Positions 22,098-30,316 of a DNA stretch of 35,951 nt are shown here, in pieces (positions within the stretch are counted from its first letter, which is position 1; each line of letters starts with the position of its first letter). Made by a program: the position numbers and the translations under genes. The DNA is taken from assembly GCA_023460085.1 (NCBI GenBank), contig JAEWRI010000008.1:1-35951 (forward strand). The letters are read 5' to 3'. Below the pieces are notes generated by a model that worked only from the letters and a program-made list of their open reading frames with translations, did not search any database and was not told the origin of the DNA. The stretch is from Bacillota bacterium (GTDB lineage: Bacteria > Bacillota > Clostridia > Christensenellales > SZUA-584).

Positions 22098-22559
22098 ATG
22101 ATCCGTGAAATCGAACCGGAAGAACTGGACTCATTGCTGTCGCTGTACGCGCAGCTTCATCCGAATGACGAGGCCGCTCCGAGGGAGCGCATCGAGGCCG
22201 TATGGCAGGCGGTGCTTTCCGATCCGCGGCAGCACATCATCGTGGCGGAGTCGGAGGGGAAAATCGTCGCTTCGTGCGTGGTGGTGATCGTGCCGAACCT
22301 GACGCATTCAGCCCATCCTTATGCGGTGGTGGAGAATGTCGTCACCGACGCGGGGAGCAGGCGGCAGGGTTGGGCAACCCGATGCCTGGATTACGCGAAG
22401 CAGCTTGCCGTGCGCGAGGGCTGCTACAAAATGATGCTGCTGACGGGTTCGAAGGAGGAGGATACGCTGCGCTTCTACGAGCGCGCGGGTTACAACCGCA
22501 CCGACAAAACGGCGTTCGTGCAGTGGCTCATTCCGCGTCCCGGTAAAGACCGCGCCTGA
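22098..22559 (+). CDS. GNAT-family N-acetyltransferase
   Basis: A 153-residue GNAT protein. The acetyl-CoA binding motif is visible as VVTDAGSRRQGWATRCLDYA, where the usual R-x-x-G-x-G/A loop reads RRQGWA, followed by the YKMMLLTGS strand and the FYERAGY motif near the end. It starts one base after the preceding stop and is likely co-transcribed with the SDR. Its 3' end overlaps the convergent TetR gene by 32 bases. The substrate is unknown. Confidence 0.85.
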   Translation: MIREIEPEELDSLLSLYAQLHPNDEAAPRERIEAVWQAVLSDPRQHIIVAESEGKIVASCVVVIVPNLTHSAHPYAVVENVVTDAGSRRQGWATRCLDYAKQLAVREGCYKMMLLTGSKEEDTLRFYERAGYNRTDKTAFVQWLIPRPGKDRA

Positions 22560-23166
22560 TGATATGCAGATAGCCCATGATGTCATCCTTCATTTCATCC
22601 ATGGAATCCAGAATCTCCTCCGGAGATTTTGTTTTATATTTTTCAATGTTGCGCTGGTAATAGCCGTCGAGGAAATCGATGATCAGGTTCGCCGCCATCT
22701 CCACGGTGACGCCATCGCGCAGCTTCGAAGTGTCCATCGTCAGCAGAAAGCTCTTTCGCTGGTCGGCGAGTATCTGCCCATAGCGCGCCATCAGATCTTC
22801 TTTGATTTCCTCGGGCAGGTTGAGGTACACGTCGTAGAGTATGCGGTACATCTGCGGCTCCTCGAGACCGACACGCAGCTTAATCATCCCGTACTGCCCC
22901 AGCTGATCAAAGATATCGCCCGACAAATCCACGGTGTACTGGGCCATCAGTCCCATCAGATGGCGGATGGTTTCGTCCAGCACGTAGAGAAAGAGCTGCT
23001 TTTTGCTTCCAAAGTAATGGAAAAGCAGCCCCTTCGATATGCCCGCCGCCTGCACGATGCGGTTGGTGGAGGCGTTTTCATAGCCGTGTGCGGAAAACTC
23101 TTCAAGACACGCCTGCAGTATTCGCTGCCGCTTGTCCTCCGGTAATGCTTCCAGTCTCTCTGTCAT
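22528..23166 (-). CDS. TetR-family transcriptional repressor
   Basis: A 212-residue TetR regulator. The N-terminal helix-turn-helix is clear in STNRIVQAAGISKGLLFHYFGSK (residues about 33-55); the rest is an all-helical ligand domain. It is the last gene of a three-gene minus-strand operon with an ABC ATPase and permease. The operon promoter carries two matching palindromes, so this protein most likely represses its own operon until an inducer, perhaps a transported compound, is bound. Confidence 0.9.
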   Translation of the reverse strand: MTERLEALPEDKRQRILQACLEEFSAHGYENASTNRIVQAAGISKGLLFHYFGSKKQLFLYVLDETIRHLMGLMAQYTVDLSGDIFDQLGQYGMIKLRVGLEEPQMYRILYDVYLNLPEEIKEDLMARYGQILADQRKSFLLTMDTSKLRDGVTVEMAANLIIDFLDGYYQRNIEKYKTKSPEEILDSMDEMKDDIMGYLHIIRRGLYRDAE

Positions 23167-23170
23167 ACCC

Positions 23171-23965
23171 TCAGCATTTCATATCCTTTCCATTGTATAC
23201 CAGCAGCGCGCCGCCCAGCGCTGCCGCGGCTGCCCCGACCGGCAGCAATACGTATTTCGTCTCTATCGCCCCGACGGACAGTATTGCCCTCGCGTCGAAG
23301 TACTGGAAGGGTGTCGCGTACTTCAGCCAGGAGAGGTCCGGCTGCATGTTGGCGAACATGCTGGCCGCATAGAGCAGCAGCACTACGCCTATCGCGGCGG
23401 ACATCACGGCGCGCGCCCGGATGATGAACGTGCCTAATAGCATGCCGACGCCCATCATCATGAGCTGCCCCAGCGCCATCGCCGCGTTCAGCAGCAGCAC
23501 CGCTTTGAAATCGACGCCCGACGGGCTGACCGCATACAATATGGCGAGCACCGCGGCGGTGTAGACGATAAAGGAAGCAGCGATTTCCGTCAGCCCCGCC
23601 AGAAACTTGGTGAGGGTGATGGTGCCCCGCGAGAGGGGTTTGGCATACAGAAAGTTGATCGTCCCCGAGTCCTCTTCGCGTGAAAGCAGATTCGCGCCCA
23701 CCAGCATGAACTGTATCAGCACGGCCAGCAGTATATATTGAAAGATGTATCCGTAATAGCCCATCGCCTGTGTGAAATCAACGGCATCGAAGCCGAACAT
23801 CTCTATCAGCTCAGGCGAGAAGCCTTCGAGCATCTCGTTTACCGCGGCTCCCTGCTCCGCAAACGAGGGGTACATCGCCATGAACATTGCTGCCAGCGTG
23901 ATGATGCACACTGTCCAGATCATAAACGATTTCAGCCCGCTTTTCAATTCCCGCGTATACAGCAT
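23171..23965 (-). CDS. ABC-2 type transporter permease
   Basis: A 264-residue membrane protein with about six hydrophobic segments, of the ABC-2 exporter type (family block LSREEDSGTINFLYAKPLSR). The start at 23965 has a GGGGAG site and lies one base after the ATPase stop; an upstream in-frame ATG at 23983 lacks a good site. With the ATPase it should form an exporter for a drug, lipid or peptide, in line with control by a TetR repressor. Confidence 0.88.
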   Translation of the reverse strand: MLYTRELKSGLKSFMIWTVCIITLAAMFMAMYPSFAEQGAAVNEMLEGFSPELIEMFGFDAVDFTQAMGYYGYIFQYILLAVLIQFMLVGANLLSREEDSGTINFLYAKPLSRGTITLTKFLAGLTEIAASFIVYTAAVLAILYAVSPSGVDFKAVLLLNAAMALGQLMMMGVGMLLGTFIIRARAVMSAAIGVVLLLYAASMFANMQPDLSWLKYATPFQYFDARAILSVGAIETKYVLLPVGAAAAALGGALLVYNGKDMKC

Positions 23966-23966
23966 G

Positions 23967-24839
23967 TCATTTGCTCCCCTCATTATAGTACGCCATGAAG
24001 ATTTCCTCCAGAGGCGGATCCTCGATGAGTATGTTGCTCACGTGCCGCCCGGACAGCGCTTTTAACAGCGCGTCGGCGGAGCCTTTGTACAGGAATTCCA
24101 CCATGCCCCCGCGCTGTTGTATGTCTTCCGCGCCCGGAAGAGAAAGGCTGCCGTCCATCGCGGCTTTTACGCGTTTGTACTGCGTCGCGCCCAGCTCCTC
24201 CATGCTTTGCGTACGGATCAGCCTGCCTTCGCGCAGTATGCCCACGCGGCTGCATACGCGCTGCACCTCGCTGAGTACGTGGGATGAAAAGAAGACTGTC
24301 GCCCCGTCCGCGGCGGCTTCCGCAACGAGCGTATAAAACGCGTGCTGTATCAGCGGATCCAGCCCGGAGGTGGGTTCGTCCATGATAAGCAGTTTCGGGC
24401 GGTGCAGCATCGCCTGAACGATGGCCGCCTTCTTGCGGTTGCCCGTGGAAAGCTCGCTGATACGGCGGGAGGTATCGAGATCGAGCGCCTCGCAGAGCTT
24501 CTTCGTGTGCGCGCTGTGATCGCCGGGGTAGAACCGCGCCGAGTACTGCAGCAGCTCCGAAACCTTCATGCCGTCGTAGTAACTAACCTCCGCCGGTATA
24601 TACCCCAGGCCGCGTTTAATTTGAGCGGAAGCGGCGGCGCAATCCTGCCCGAAGATACGGCACCGCCCGGAGGTGGGCCGGATGAAATCGAGCAGCAGCC
24701 GGATGGTCGTGGACTTTCCCGCGCCATTGGGGCCGATGAAGCCATATACCTCGCCCTCGTCCACGGCGAGATCCAAATCCACGACGCCTCGGTTTTTACC
24801 GTAATGCTTTGTCAGTTTTTCCGCCAGAATGACATTCAT
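23967..24839 (-). CDS. ABC transporter ATPase
   Basis: A 290-residue ABC-2 system ATPase. It shows Walker A GPNGAGKST, a signature of ELSTGNRKKAA, Walker B LLIMDEPTSGLD and the switch histidine in SSHVLSEV, plus the C-terminal extension common in exporters. The start at 24839 follows AAAGGAG; in-frame ATGs further upstream lie in the operator region. It is the first gene of the TetR-controlled operon. Confidence 0.92.
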   Translation of the reverse strand: MNVILAEKLTKHYGKNRGVVDLDLAVDEGEVYGFIGPNGAGKSTTIRLLLDFIRPTSGRCRIFGQDCAAASAQIKRGLGYIPAEVSYYDGMKVSELLQYSARFYPGDHSAHTKKLCEALDLDTSRRISELSTGNRKKAAIVQAMLHRPKLLIMDEPTSGLDPLIQHAFYTLVAEAAADGATVFFSSHVLSEVQRVCSRVGILREGRLIRTQSMEELGATQYKRVKAAMDGSLSLPGAEDIQQRGGMVEFLYKGSADALLKALSGRHVSNILIEDPPLEEIFMAYYNEGSK

Positions 24840-24859
24840 GCGTTTGTCTCCTTTCGCGC

Positions 24860-24911
24860 TGACCACATGGTCAATAACTGAATTGTAGCATATATTGACC
24901 ATGTGGTCAAT
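24860..24911 (-). promoter_or_regulatory. Promoter with two TetR-type operators
   Basis: On the minus strand, TTGACC (24905-24910) and TACAAT (24882-24887) are spaced by 17 bases. A palindrome ATTGACCATGTGGTCAAT (24894-24911) covers the -35 box, and a second TGACCACATGGTCA (24860-24873) lies just after the -10. Both share TGACCAYRTGGTCA, a typical TetR operator form, and flank the promoter core. The operon's own TetR is the obvious ligand. Confidence 0.85.
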
Positions 24912-25024
24912 CAAGATTCCGGCTTAAAACGAAAAAAGTAAAATGAAGTTCAGACGGATTGATTTGCACTATCAACGGGCAGATAATTTGGTTTTCAGTA
25001 AATGAAATCAGAACTGGGGACAGA

Positions 25025-25369
25025 TTACCGTAATGCTTGTGTTCCCTGGTGAAATATCATCTTCCATTGCCCGTTCATAAGCTGCCATATGGAGCTGCGC
25101 AGCGTGACGGTTCCCCCGCTTCGGATGAAACGGTAGGTGGCGAGTACGCAGCCGCCGCCCAGCGGGCGGAGAGAGAAATCGCGGATTTCGCCGTCTGCGG
25201 GAGAATCAAAAATATCGCCGGGATGGTAGCGATACATTGTGCCGGAGCTGGTGAACTCCGTAAAATCGTCTGAAATCCGTTCTGCGACGCGCTGCGCGGA
25301 TTGTCTGACCTCCGGCCGGAGCAGCGATTCCTCCAGCGCCAGTATGTGCCAAACGAGCGCCGCGTCCAC
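25025..25369 (-). CDS. DUF4440/SnoaL-like small protein
   Basis: A 114-residue protein with the layout of NTF2-like DUF4440 proteins: an N-terminal helix (ALEESLLRPEVRQSAQ), a LSDDF-like strand (ISDDFTEFTSSG) and a closing WQLMNGQWKMIFHQGT. It begins with GTG three bases after the sigH stop and is probably translated from the same message. Family members include small enzymes and stress or toxin-related proteins; no specific role can be read here. Confidence 0.7.
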   Translation of the reverse strand: MDAALVWHILALEESLLRPEVRQSAQRVAERISDDFTEFTSSGTMYRYHPGDIFDSPADGEIRDFSLRPLGGGCVLATYRFIRSGGTVTLRSSIWQLMNGQWKMIFHQGTQALR

Positions 25370-25372
25370 GGT

Positions 25373-26029
25373 TTACTCGCCGCGCTCCGCGCTGATGAGC
25401 TTTTCGAGCTTGTTTTTGACGCGCTGCAGCGCGTTGTCCACCGATTTGACGCTGCGATCCAGCTCTTCGGCGACCTCGTAATAGGATTTGCCCTCGATGT
25501 ATTTGCGCAGTACCTGCATCTCCAGCGGGGAGAGCAGCTTGCCCATCTTGGACTCAATGGAGGAGAAATCCTCCCGCCCGATGATAATCTCCTCGGGGTT
25601 GCTGATCTTTGTGCTCGAAATCACGTCCATCATCGTGCGGTCGCTCTCTTCGTCGTAGGCGGGCTTGCTGAGTGAAACGTACGAGTTCAGCGGACGGTGC
25701 TTCTGGCGCGTGGCGGTTTTAATGGCGGTAATAATCTGACGCGTGACGCACAGCTCCGCAAACGCACGGAAAGACGTCATGCGCGTGGGGCGATAATCCC
25801 GCACGGCCTTATAAAGCCCAATCATCCCTTCCTGTACGATATCCTCGCGATCCGCGCCGATAAGGAAATAAGAGCGCGCCTTTGCGCGCACAAAATTTTT
25901 GTACTTATTGAGCAGGTACTCCAGCGCGTCGCCGTCGAACTCCCGCGCCAATTCCGCGACCGCTTCGTCGGTCATCGCGGCGTAGCTTGTCTGTCTTTCC
26001 TCAAGTGTGGTTTTTCCGGCTGTGTTCAA
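25373..26029 (-). CDS. sigH: RNA polymerase sigma-H factor
   Basis: A 218-residue sigma-70 family protein of the SigH (sigma-30) type. Region 2 is clear in NFVRAKARSYFLIGADREDIVQEGMIGLYKAVRDY, and region 4 near the end has YYEVAEELDRSVKSVDNALQRVKNKL. SigH directs early sporulation and competence genes in Firmicutes. The start is TTG at 26027-26029, eight bases after GGAGGACA. A consensus promoter lies just upstream. The neighbours RlmB, ThyX and MrnC fit the common Firmicutes order, although yacP and cysS are missing. Confidence 0.9.
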   Translation of the reverse strand: MNTAGKTTLEERQTSYAAMTDEAVAELAREFDGDALEYLLNKYKNFVRAKARSYFLIGADREDIVQEGMIGLYKAVRDYRPTRMTSFRAFAELCVTRQIITAIKTATRQKHRPLNSYVSLSKPAYDEESDRTMMDVISSTKISNPEEIIIGREDFSSIESKMGKLLSPLEMQVLRKYIEGKSYYEVAEELDRSVKSVDNALQRVKNKLEKLISAERGE

Positions 26030-26061
26030 GGCTTGTCCTCCGTCATGGCGCTCAGAACTTC

Positions 26062-26090
26062 ATTATATCGGTTTCAGAGGCGGCAGTCAA
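26062..26090 (-). promoter_or_regulatory. Promoter of sigH
   Basis: On the minus strand TTGACT (26085-26090), 17 bases, TATAAT (26062-26067). It separates sigH from the rlmB unit. Confidence 0.8.
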
Positions 26091-26125
26091 CACAAGGTAT
26101 ATGCATAAAATCAATATATTGCAAA

Positions 26126-26884
26126 TCAGCGGGCTTTCGCGGCATCCTGCCGTACCTTCTCATACATCAGCACAGCGGCGGCGACGGCGGCGTTCAGCGA
26201 ACCCGTCTTGCCCTTCATAGGGATGCTGGCTTTGAGATCGCAGGCTTCCAGCACCAGCCGCGAGATACCCTCGCCTTCCGCGCCGACGACGAGCGCAATG
26301 GCTCCGGTGAGGTTTATCGTATCTGCGGGCGGCGCGTCCGCATCCGCCGCGGCTACCCAAATATTCCGCTTTTTCAGATCCTCAATCGCCATGGTGAGGT
26401 TGGTTACCTTGGCGACGGGCAGCAGCTCGGCCGCGCCCGAGGCAGCCTTGCATACCGCGGCGGAGAGCGACGCGCTGCGGTGCTTGCCGATAACCACGCC
26501 GTGCGCGCCCAGCACCTCCGCGCTGCGGATCACGGAACCGAGGTTGCCCTCGTCCGTTACGCCGTCCAGCAGTATGAGGAAGGGCGGTTCGCCGCGCTGT
26601 TCCGCCAGCGCAAGGATGTCTTCCATCTGCGCGTACTCCATCGCGGGCGTCACCGCGATGATGCCCTGATGGTTTGCGGGTTTGCCGTCGTGCCCGAAAG
26701 GCAGCGCGAGGCTGTCCAGCTTGCGCTTGTCCACACGGACGATGGGGATGTGGTGCTGTGCCGCGAGCGTTAAAATCTCGCGCACGCTTGGGTCGTTGAG
26801 TTCCTTTGCCGCAAGCAGCTTGTCGATGGCGCGGCCCGATTTGACTGCCGCTTTAACCGTGTTGCGGCCATAGAGTATATCCAT
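26126..26884 (-). CDS. rlmB: 23S rRNA 2'-O-methyltransferase RlmB (TrmH family)
   Basis: A 252-residue SpoU/TrmH-family RNA methyltransferase. The three family motifs are present: LLDGVTDEGNLGSVIRSAEVLG, LVVGAEGEGIS and SLNAAVAAAVLMYE, which form the knotted SAM site. The N-terminal substrate domain starts MDILYGRNTVKAA. The ATG at 26884 is preferred over one at 26926 because it matches the family start. RlmB methylates G2251 (E. coli numbering) in 23S rRNA. It lies between thyX and sigH on the same strand. Confidence 0.92.
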   Translation of the reverse strand: MDILYGRNTVKAAVKSGRAIDKLLAAKELNDPSVREILTLAAQHHIPIVRVDKRKLDSLALPFGHDGKPANHQGIIAVTPAMEYAQMEDILALAEQRGEPPFLILLDGVTDEGNLGSVIRSAEVLGAHGVVIGKHRSASLSAAVCKAASGAAELLPVAKVTNLTMAIEDLKKRNIWVAAADADAPPADTINLTGAIALVVGAEGEGISRLVLEACDLKASIPMKGKTGSLNAAVAAAVLMYEKVRQDAAKAR

Positions 26885-26892
26885 AGGTTTTT

Positions 26893-27627
26893 TCAGCCTT
26901 TCAAAAATTCCTGTTGCCGGCGGCATACTTCATCGGCGCGCCCGCAGGACATCTTCCCTTCGCTGCACGCGCCGCGCACGCATGACGGCCCTGCGGTACC
27001 AAAAAGCGCCGGAGCGGCCCCGTGCGCGAGGCGCAGCATCTCCCACGCCAGCTCGCGGATTTCCCACTGCGCGCGGTTGCAGCAGCGCAGCGAGAAGAAG
27101 TGAAGCAGCTCACGCGCGTTCATCGTCAGCATCATGCGCGTCTCGCACGCACCCGGCAGCACAAAGCGCGCGTCCTCGTTGGATTTCTCTCCCTTTGCGC
27201 CCAGCGCTTCGCGCCATTCGTCGTACCAGCACTGCATCTGATCCATCTGTGCGCCGTATTTCGCGACGGCGTCGTCGCCCAGCGCGCGAATGGCGGGGGG
27301 GACGATGTATCCAAAGCCATTGCCCGAATAGCTGACGTAGCGTTGCGACTGCACCGAAAAGCTTGCGATGCGGTGCCGGGTGATCTGCGCCAGCAGCGTG
27401 CGCGATACACCTTCGATACCAAACGTAAAGCTGGTGTGCTCTATGGTGGAGAGGTGGCCGAGATCGACGATCTTCTGAATGAACGCCGCCGCGCTCTCTT
27501 CCGTCAGGCCTTCGCCGATATCGTCGATGTGCGCGGGGCTGTAGCACAGCTTGGACGCCATCGCCGCCAGCTTTTCGGCTTCGGGCGAAAATGACAGCAG
27601 CTTTACGCTTAAGTTTACTTCAGGCAT
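26893..27627 (-). CDS. thyX: Flavin-dependent thymidylate synthase ThyX
   Basis: A 244-residue ThyX, which makes dTMP from dUMP using FAD and methylene-tetrahydrofolate. The signature RHRxxSxxxxSxR is seen as RHRIASFSVQSQR, and the dUMP/FAD residues in ARELLHFFSLRCCNRAQWEIR are present. The C-terminal tail is cysteine-rich (PSCVRGACSEGKMSCG). Its start overlaps mrnC by eight bases, so the two are coupled. Confidence 0.93.
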   Translation of the reverse strand: MPEVNLSVKLLSFSPEAEKLAAMASKLCYSPAHIDDIGEGLTEESAAAFIQKIVDLGHLSTIEHTSFTFGIEGVSRTLLAQITRHRIASFSVQSQRYVSYSGNGFGYIVPPAIRALGDDAVAKYGAQMDQMQCWYDEWREALGAKGEKSNEDARFVLPGACETRMMLTMNARELLHFFSLRCCNRAQWEIRELAWEMLRLAHGAAPALFGTAGPSCVRGACSEGKMSCGRADEVCRRQQEFLKG

Positions 27628-28027
27628 GGTTGACCTCCTCGAGAAAATCCGCGAGCACTGCGCCCATCAGCGCCTCCGCACGGGGCTGCTGCCCGGTCAG
27701 GTAAAGATACCCGACGACGGCTTCCAAACCCGTCGCAAGCGAATAATCCATGCGGCTCATATTTCTGGGCGGCGTGGATTTGGCGTTGCAGCCTGCGCGG
27801 AATATTTCCGCTTCGCGCTCGGTGAACTCCGGCTGCAGGAGTTTCGCCGCGCGTGCCTGCGCGCGTGCGTTAACCACGCCCGTCGCCAGCTTGTGCATCG
27901 CCTCAATGCGGCCTGCCCTGCGCGAAACGAGGTGCATGCGCACGTACAAATCATATACGGTATCGCCGACATATGCCAGCGCCACAGGGGATATTTCCCG
28001 GATTTTTATTTCATCCAACTTGTCCAT
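27620..28027 (-). CDS. mrnC: Mini-ribonuclease III
   Basis: A 135-residue RNase III-domain protein without a dsRNA-binding domain, the form typical of Firmicutes MrnC, which trims 23S rRNA ends. The motif ALAYVGDTVYDLYVR (16-30) contains the conserved catalytic Asp, and EAVVGYLYLTGQ holds the second acidic site. No ribosome site precedes the ATG, and a TATAAT box lies only six bases upstream. Confidence 0.93.
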   Translation of the reverse strand: MDKLDEIKIREISPVALAYVGDTVYDLYVRMHLVSRRAGRIEAMHKLATGVVNARAQARAAKLLQPEFTEREAEIFRAGCNAKSTPPRNMSRMDYSLATGLEAVVGYLYLTGQQPRAEALMGAVLADFLEEVNHA

Positions 28028-28033
28028 CGCCTG

Positions 28034-28062
28034 ATTATATCATTGTCCCACAAACGGAACAA
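28034..28062 (-). promoter_or_regulatory. Promoter of mrnC-thyX-rlmB, possibly leaderless
   Basis: TATAAT (28034-28039, minus strand) with a weak TTGTTC (28057-28062) 17 bases upstream. Initiation at the usual distance would fall at or within a base or two of the mrnC ATG (28027). Confidence 0.5.
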
Positions 28063-28205
28063 CGTATAGCGCGGGAATCTATAAAAAAGGCTGCCGCAAA
28101 TTAATTTGCGAAGTGTATGGGTTTTTTAGAAAGATAGTTGGAAATTGTTCTCAATTATGAGATACTGGAAGCGCATCCGGCTGGCATGCAAAGGAGTTGA
28201 CAGCA

Positions 28206-28520
28206 TTGAAGAGCAGCATTCGCATACACGATTGTATTACCACGATATTGAAGGACCAGGATGAGGGGAAATGCGCTGAATTAAAGTACAGGATATTGGA
28301 TGAACTCGGTGGTGCGATTGGTAAAGCAGTACAACGCGAAAACGGGGGGAAGATCATCGTACATGTCCATCCGCGGCGTTTCCACCTTTATGGGAAACTC
28401 GAGGTATTTAGCAAAACTCAGCACGGAGAGTATCGTTTGAATTTGCCTTTGGAGAGCCGGATTGTCAGCGACAGGAATCTTTCAGCCGGAGAATATTCCG
28501 TCACTGCCGAATCCAACTGA
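28206..28520 (+). CDS. Small hypothetical protein
   Basis: A 104-residue protein with no family that I recognise. It starts with TTG at 28206, nine bases after AAGGAG; another TTG at 28197 touches the ribosome site and is unlikely. The sequence is soluble-looking and mixed alpha/beta: a helical first third (HDCITTILKDQDEGKCAELK) and a strand-rich second half (GKIIVHVHPRRFHLYGKLEVF). It stands alone between the mrnC unit and a membrane protein gene. The strong ribosome site supports it as a real gene. Confidence 0.5.
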   Translation: MKSSIRIHDCITTILKDQDEGKCAELKYRILDELGGAIGKAVQRENGGKIIVHVHPRRFHLYGKLEVFSKTQHGEYRLNLPLESRIVSDRNLSAGEYSVTAESN

Positions 28521-28657
28521 CATCAGCCGGCCGGATGCAAGACGTTCCTCAGCGGCGTTATGCCGGACGCCGCGTAATGTTACGGTTTGTTCCCTGTTTG
28601 GTGAAGATAATCGCATGCTTGAAGCGGTATAGTAGCCAGGAAAAATGGGAGGACATC

Positions 28658-30229
28658 ATGGATACCGAGCGGAATGGGAAAGCACGGGGCTTTTTTGCCC
28701 GATACCGTCTGCTGCTGTGGTGCGCGCTGACTGCGGCTGCCGTACTTGCCGTGTGCTCCAAATCATCCTTTCTGTATCCCTTCAACGACTGGGTGGACGC
28801 CAACTGCTACTTCACGATGGGCAAGGGCATGATGAACGGGTTGGTACCCTATCGGGACCTGATGGAGCAGAAAGGCGTGCTGCTGTACTTTCTGCACGGG
28901 CTTTGCTACCTGGTTTCGCATACCACGTTTATCGGCGTGTATCTCTTGGAAGTAATTGCCGCCACCGCGTTTCTTTATTATGCCGCAAAGACGGCGGCGC
29001 TGTTTGTGCACGAATACTGGGGATATGTTGTTGCGCCCGCTCTGGCGGCACTGACGTACGCGTCCGCGGCGTTTGCGCATGGCGACAGCGCGGAGGAGTT
29101 GTGTCTGCCGCTGCTGATGGTGGGGTTCTACTGGCTGATGCGTTTTTTCAAGGAGCGCGAAGCACTGACGCCCAAGGCAATCGTACTCTGCGGTGTGATG
29201 GCGGGCTGCGTGCTCTGGATCAAATACACCATGCTGGGGTTCTGGGCCGGGTGGATGCTGGCGGTGTTTGTGGGGCTGCTGCTGGCGAAGCGCGTTCGCG
29301 GGGCGTTTGCCGCGTGCGGCTGTTTTCTTGCGGGGGTGGCGGCCGCGACGCTGCCATGGTTCGTCTATTTCGCTGTCAATGGCGCGCTGTCCGACTGGTA
29401 TCACGTCTACTTTTACCTGAATTTCACGGCTTACCCCAAAACACACGGATTCGCGGAGATGCTGCAAAGCGCCTGGACGCTGTTTTATGACGAACTGAAA
29501 GGGGTCCCGGCGCTCTGGATTTCTATGATTGCCGGGGCGCTGGGCTTCGTCGGCACGGGCAGGCTCATCAAAGGCGTATGGCCGAAGGTTGCTTATGTTC
29601 TCGTTCCGGCGCTTCTGGCGGCGGGCGTATACGCAGGCGGCAGGAGTTATCCGTACTACTTCCTGATACTGCGCGGCATGCTGATGCTGCCCGGGCTCAT
29701 TGCGATCGCGTATGCCCTGGAGGCCGCGGGCCGCGCGGCTGCCGCTGCGCGCACCGGCCCGCCCAAGCCGCGGCCATGGGCCAAACCCGCTTTCGCCGTA
29801 GTCTGCACGGCGGCGCTGGCGCTGTCCACGGCGCTCGCTTGCGGTTCCGCGCAGTACCGTGATTTCATGAAGCAGGACGGGGAAGAGCTGGCACAGTTCC
29901 GGTTTGCGGATATTATGAACGAAGAGGAGTCGCCTACGCTGCTGAATTACGGGTTTCTCGACGGCGGTTTCTATACGGCGGCGGATATATTGCCAACGGT
30001 AAAATACTTCTGTAAGCTTAACCTATCGCTGCCCGAAATGACGGAGGAGCAACAGCAGGTCATCCGCAATAAGGGGGTCGACTTCGTCGTGCTGCGCCTG
30101 AAAGGGAGCGAGCGGGAATATGGAAGCGATGTGCCATATCTGCTGGACAACTACGAACTGGTGGATACCGTCCGGCAGGAGTTTGAAGGGATACGCTTTA
30201 CCTACTGCCTGTTTCGGGTGAAGGGATAA
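28658..30229 (+). CDS. GT-C type membrane glycosyltransferase-like protein
   Basis: A 523-residue membrane protein with around ten hydrophobic segments, a short cytosolic N terminus and a soluble C-terminal part (from about 400). The early extracytoplasmic loop (PFNDWVDANCYFTMGKGM, then YRDLMEQKGVLLYFLHGL) resembles the dolichyl-mannosyltransferase-like GT-C family, where a loop Asp is catalytic. Such enzymes move sugars from lipid carriers to cell-wall polymers or proteins. The start at 28658 follows GGGAGG. It stands alone and ends at a strong bidirectional terminator. Confidence 0.7.
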   Translation: MDTERNGKARGFFARYRLLLWCALTAAAVLAVCSKSSFLYPFNDWVDANCYFTMGKGMMNGLVPYRDLMEQKGVLLYFLHGLCYLVSHTTFIGVYLLEVIAATAFLYYAAKTAALFVHEYWGYVVAPALAALTYASAAFAHGDSAEELCLPLLMVGFYWLMRFFKEREALTPKAIVLCGVMAGCVLWIKYTMLGFWAGWMLAVFVGLLLAKRVRGAFAACGCFLAGVAAATLPWFVYFAVNGALSDWYHVYFYLNFTAYPKTHGFAEMLQSAWTLFYDELKGVPALWISMIAGALGFVGTGRLIKGVWPKVAYVLVPALLAAGVYAGGRSYPYYFLILRGMLMLPGLIAIAYALEAAGRAAAAARTGPPKPRPWAKPAFAVVCTAALALSTALACGSAQYRDFMKQDGEELAQFRFADIMNEEESPTLLNYGFLDGGFYTAADILPTVKYFCKLNLSLPEMTEEQQQVIRNKGVDFVVLRLKGSEREYGSDVPYLLDNYELVDTVRQEFEGIRFTYCLFRVKG

Positions 30230-30273
30230 ATACCGCATGCACTGAGCCGGATCGATACGGCGGCAAATAAAAG

Positions 30274-30304
30274 CGGGGCGGTTCTGATAGAACCGCCCCG
30301 TTTT
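30274..30304. terminator. Bidirectional intrinsic terminator
   Basis: A perfect 12-bp stem, CGGGGCGGTTCT/AGAACCGCCCCG (30274-30285 and 30289-30300), has TTTT after it on the plus strand and a T-run after it on the minus strand. It serves the convergent membrane-protein and SPFH genes. Confidence 0.92.
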
Positions 30305-30316
30305 CGATATATGCTG

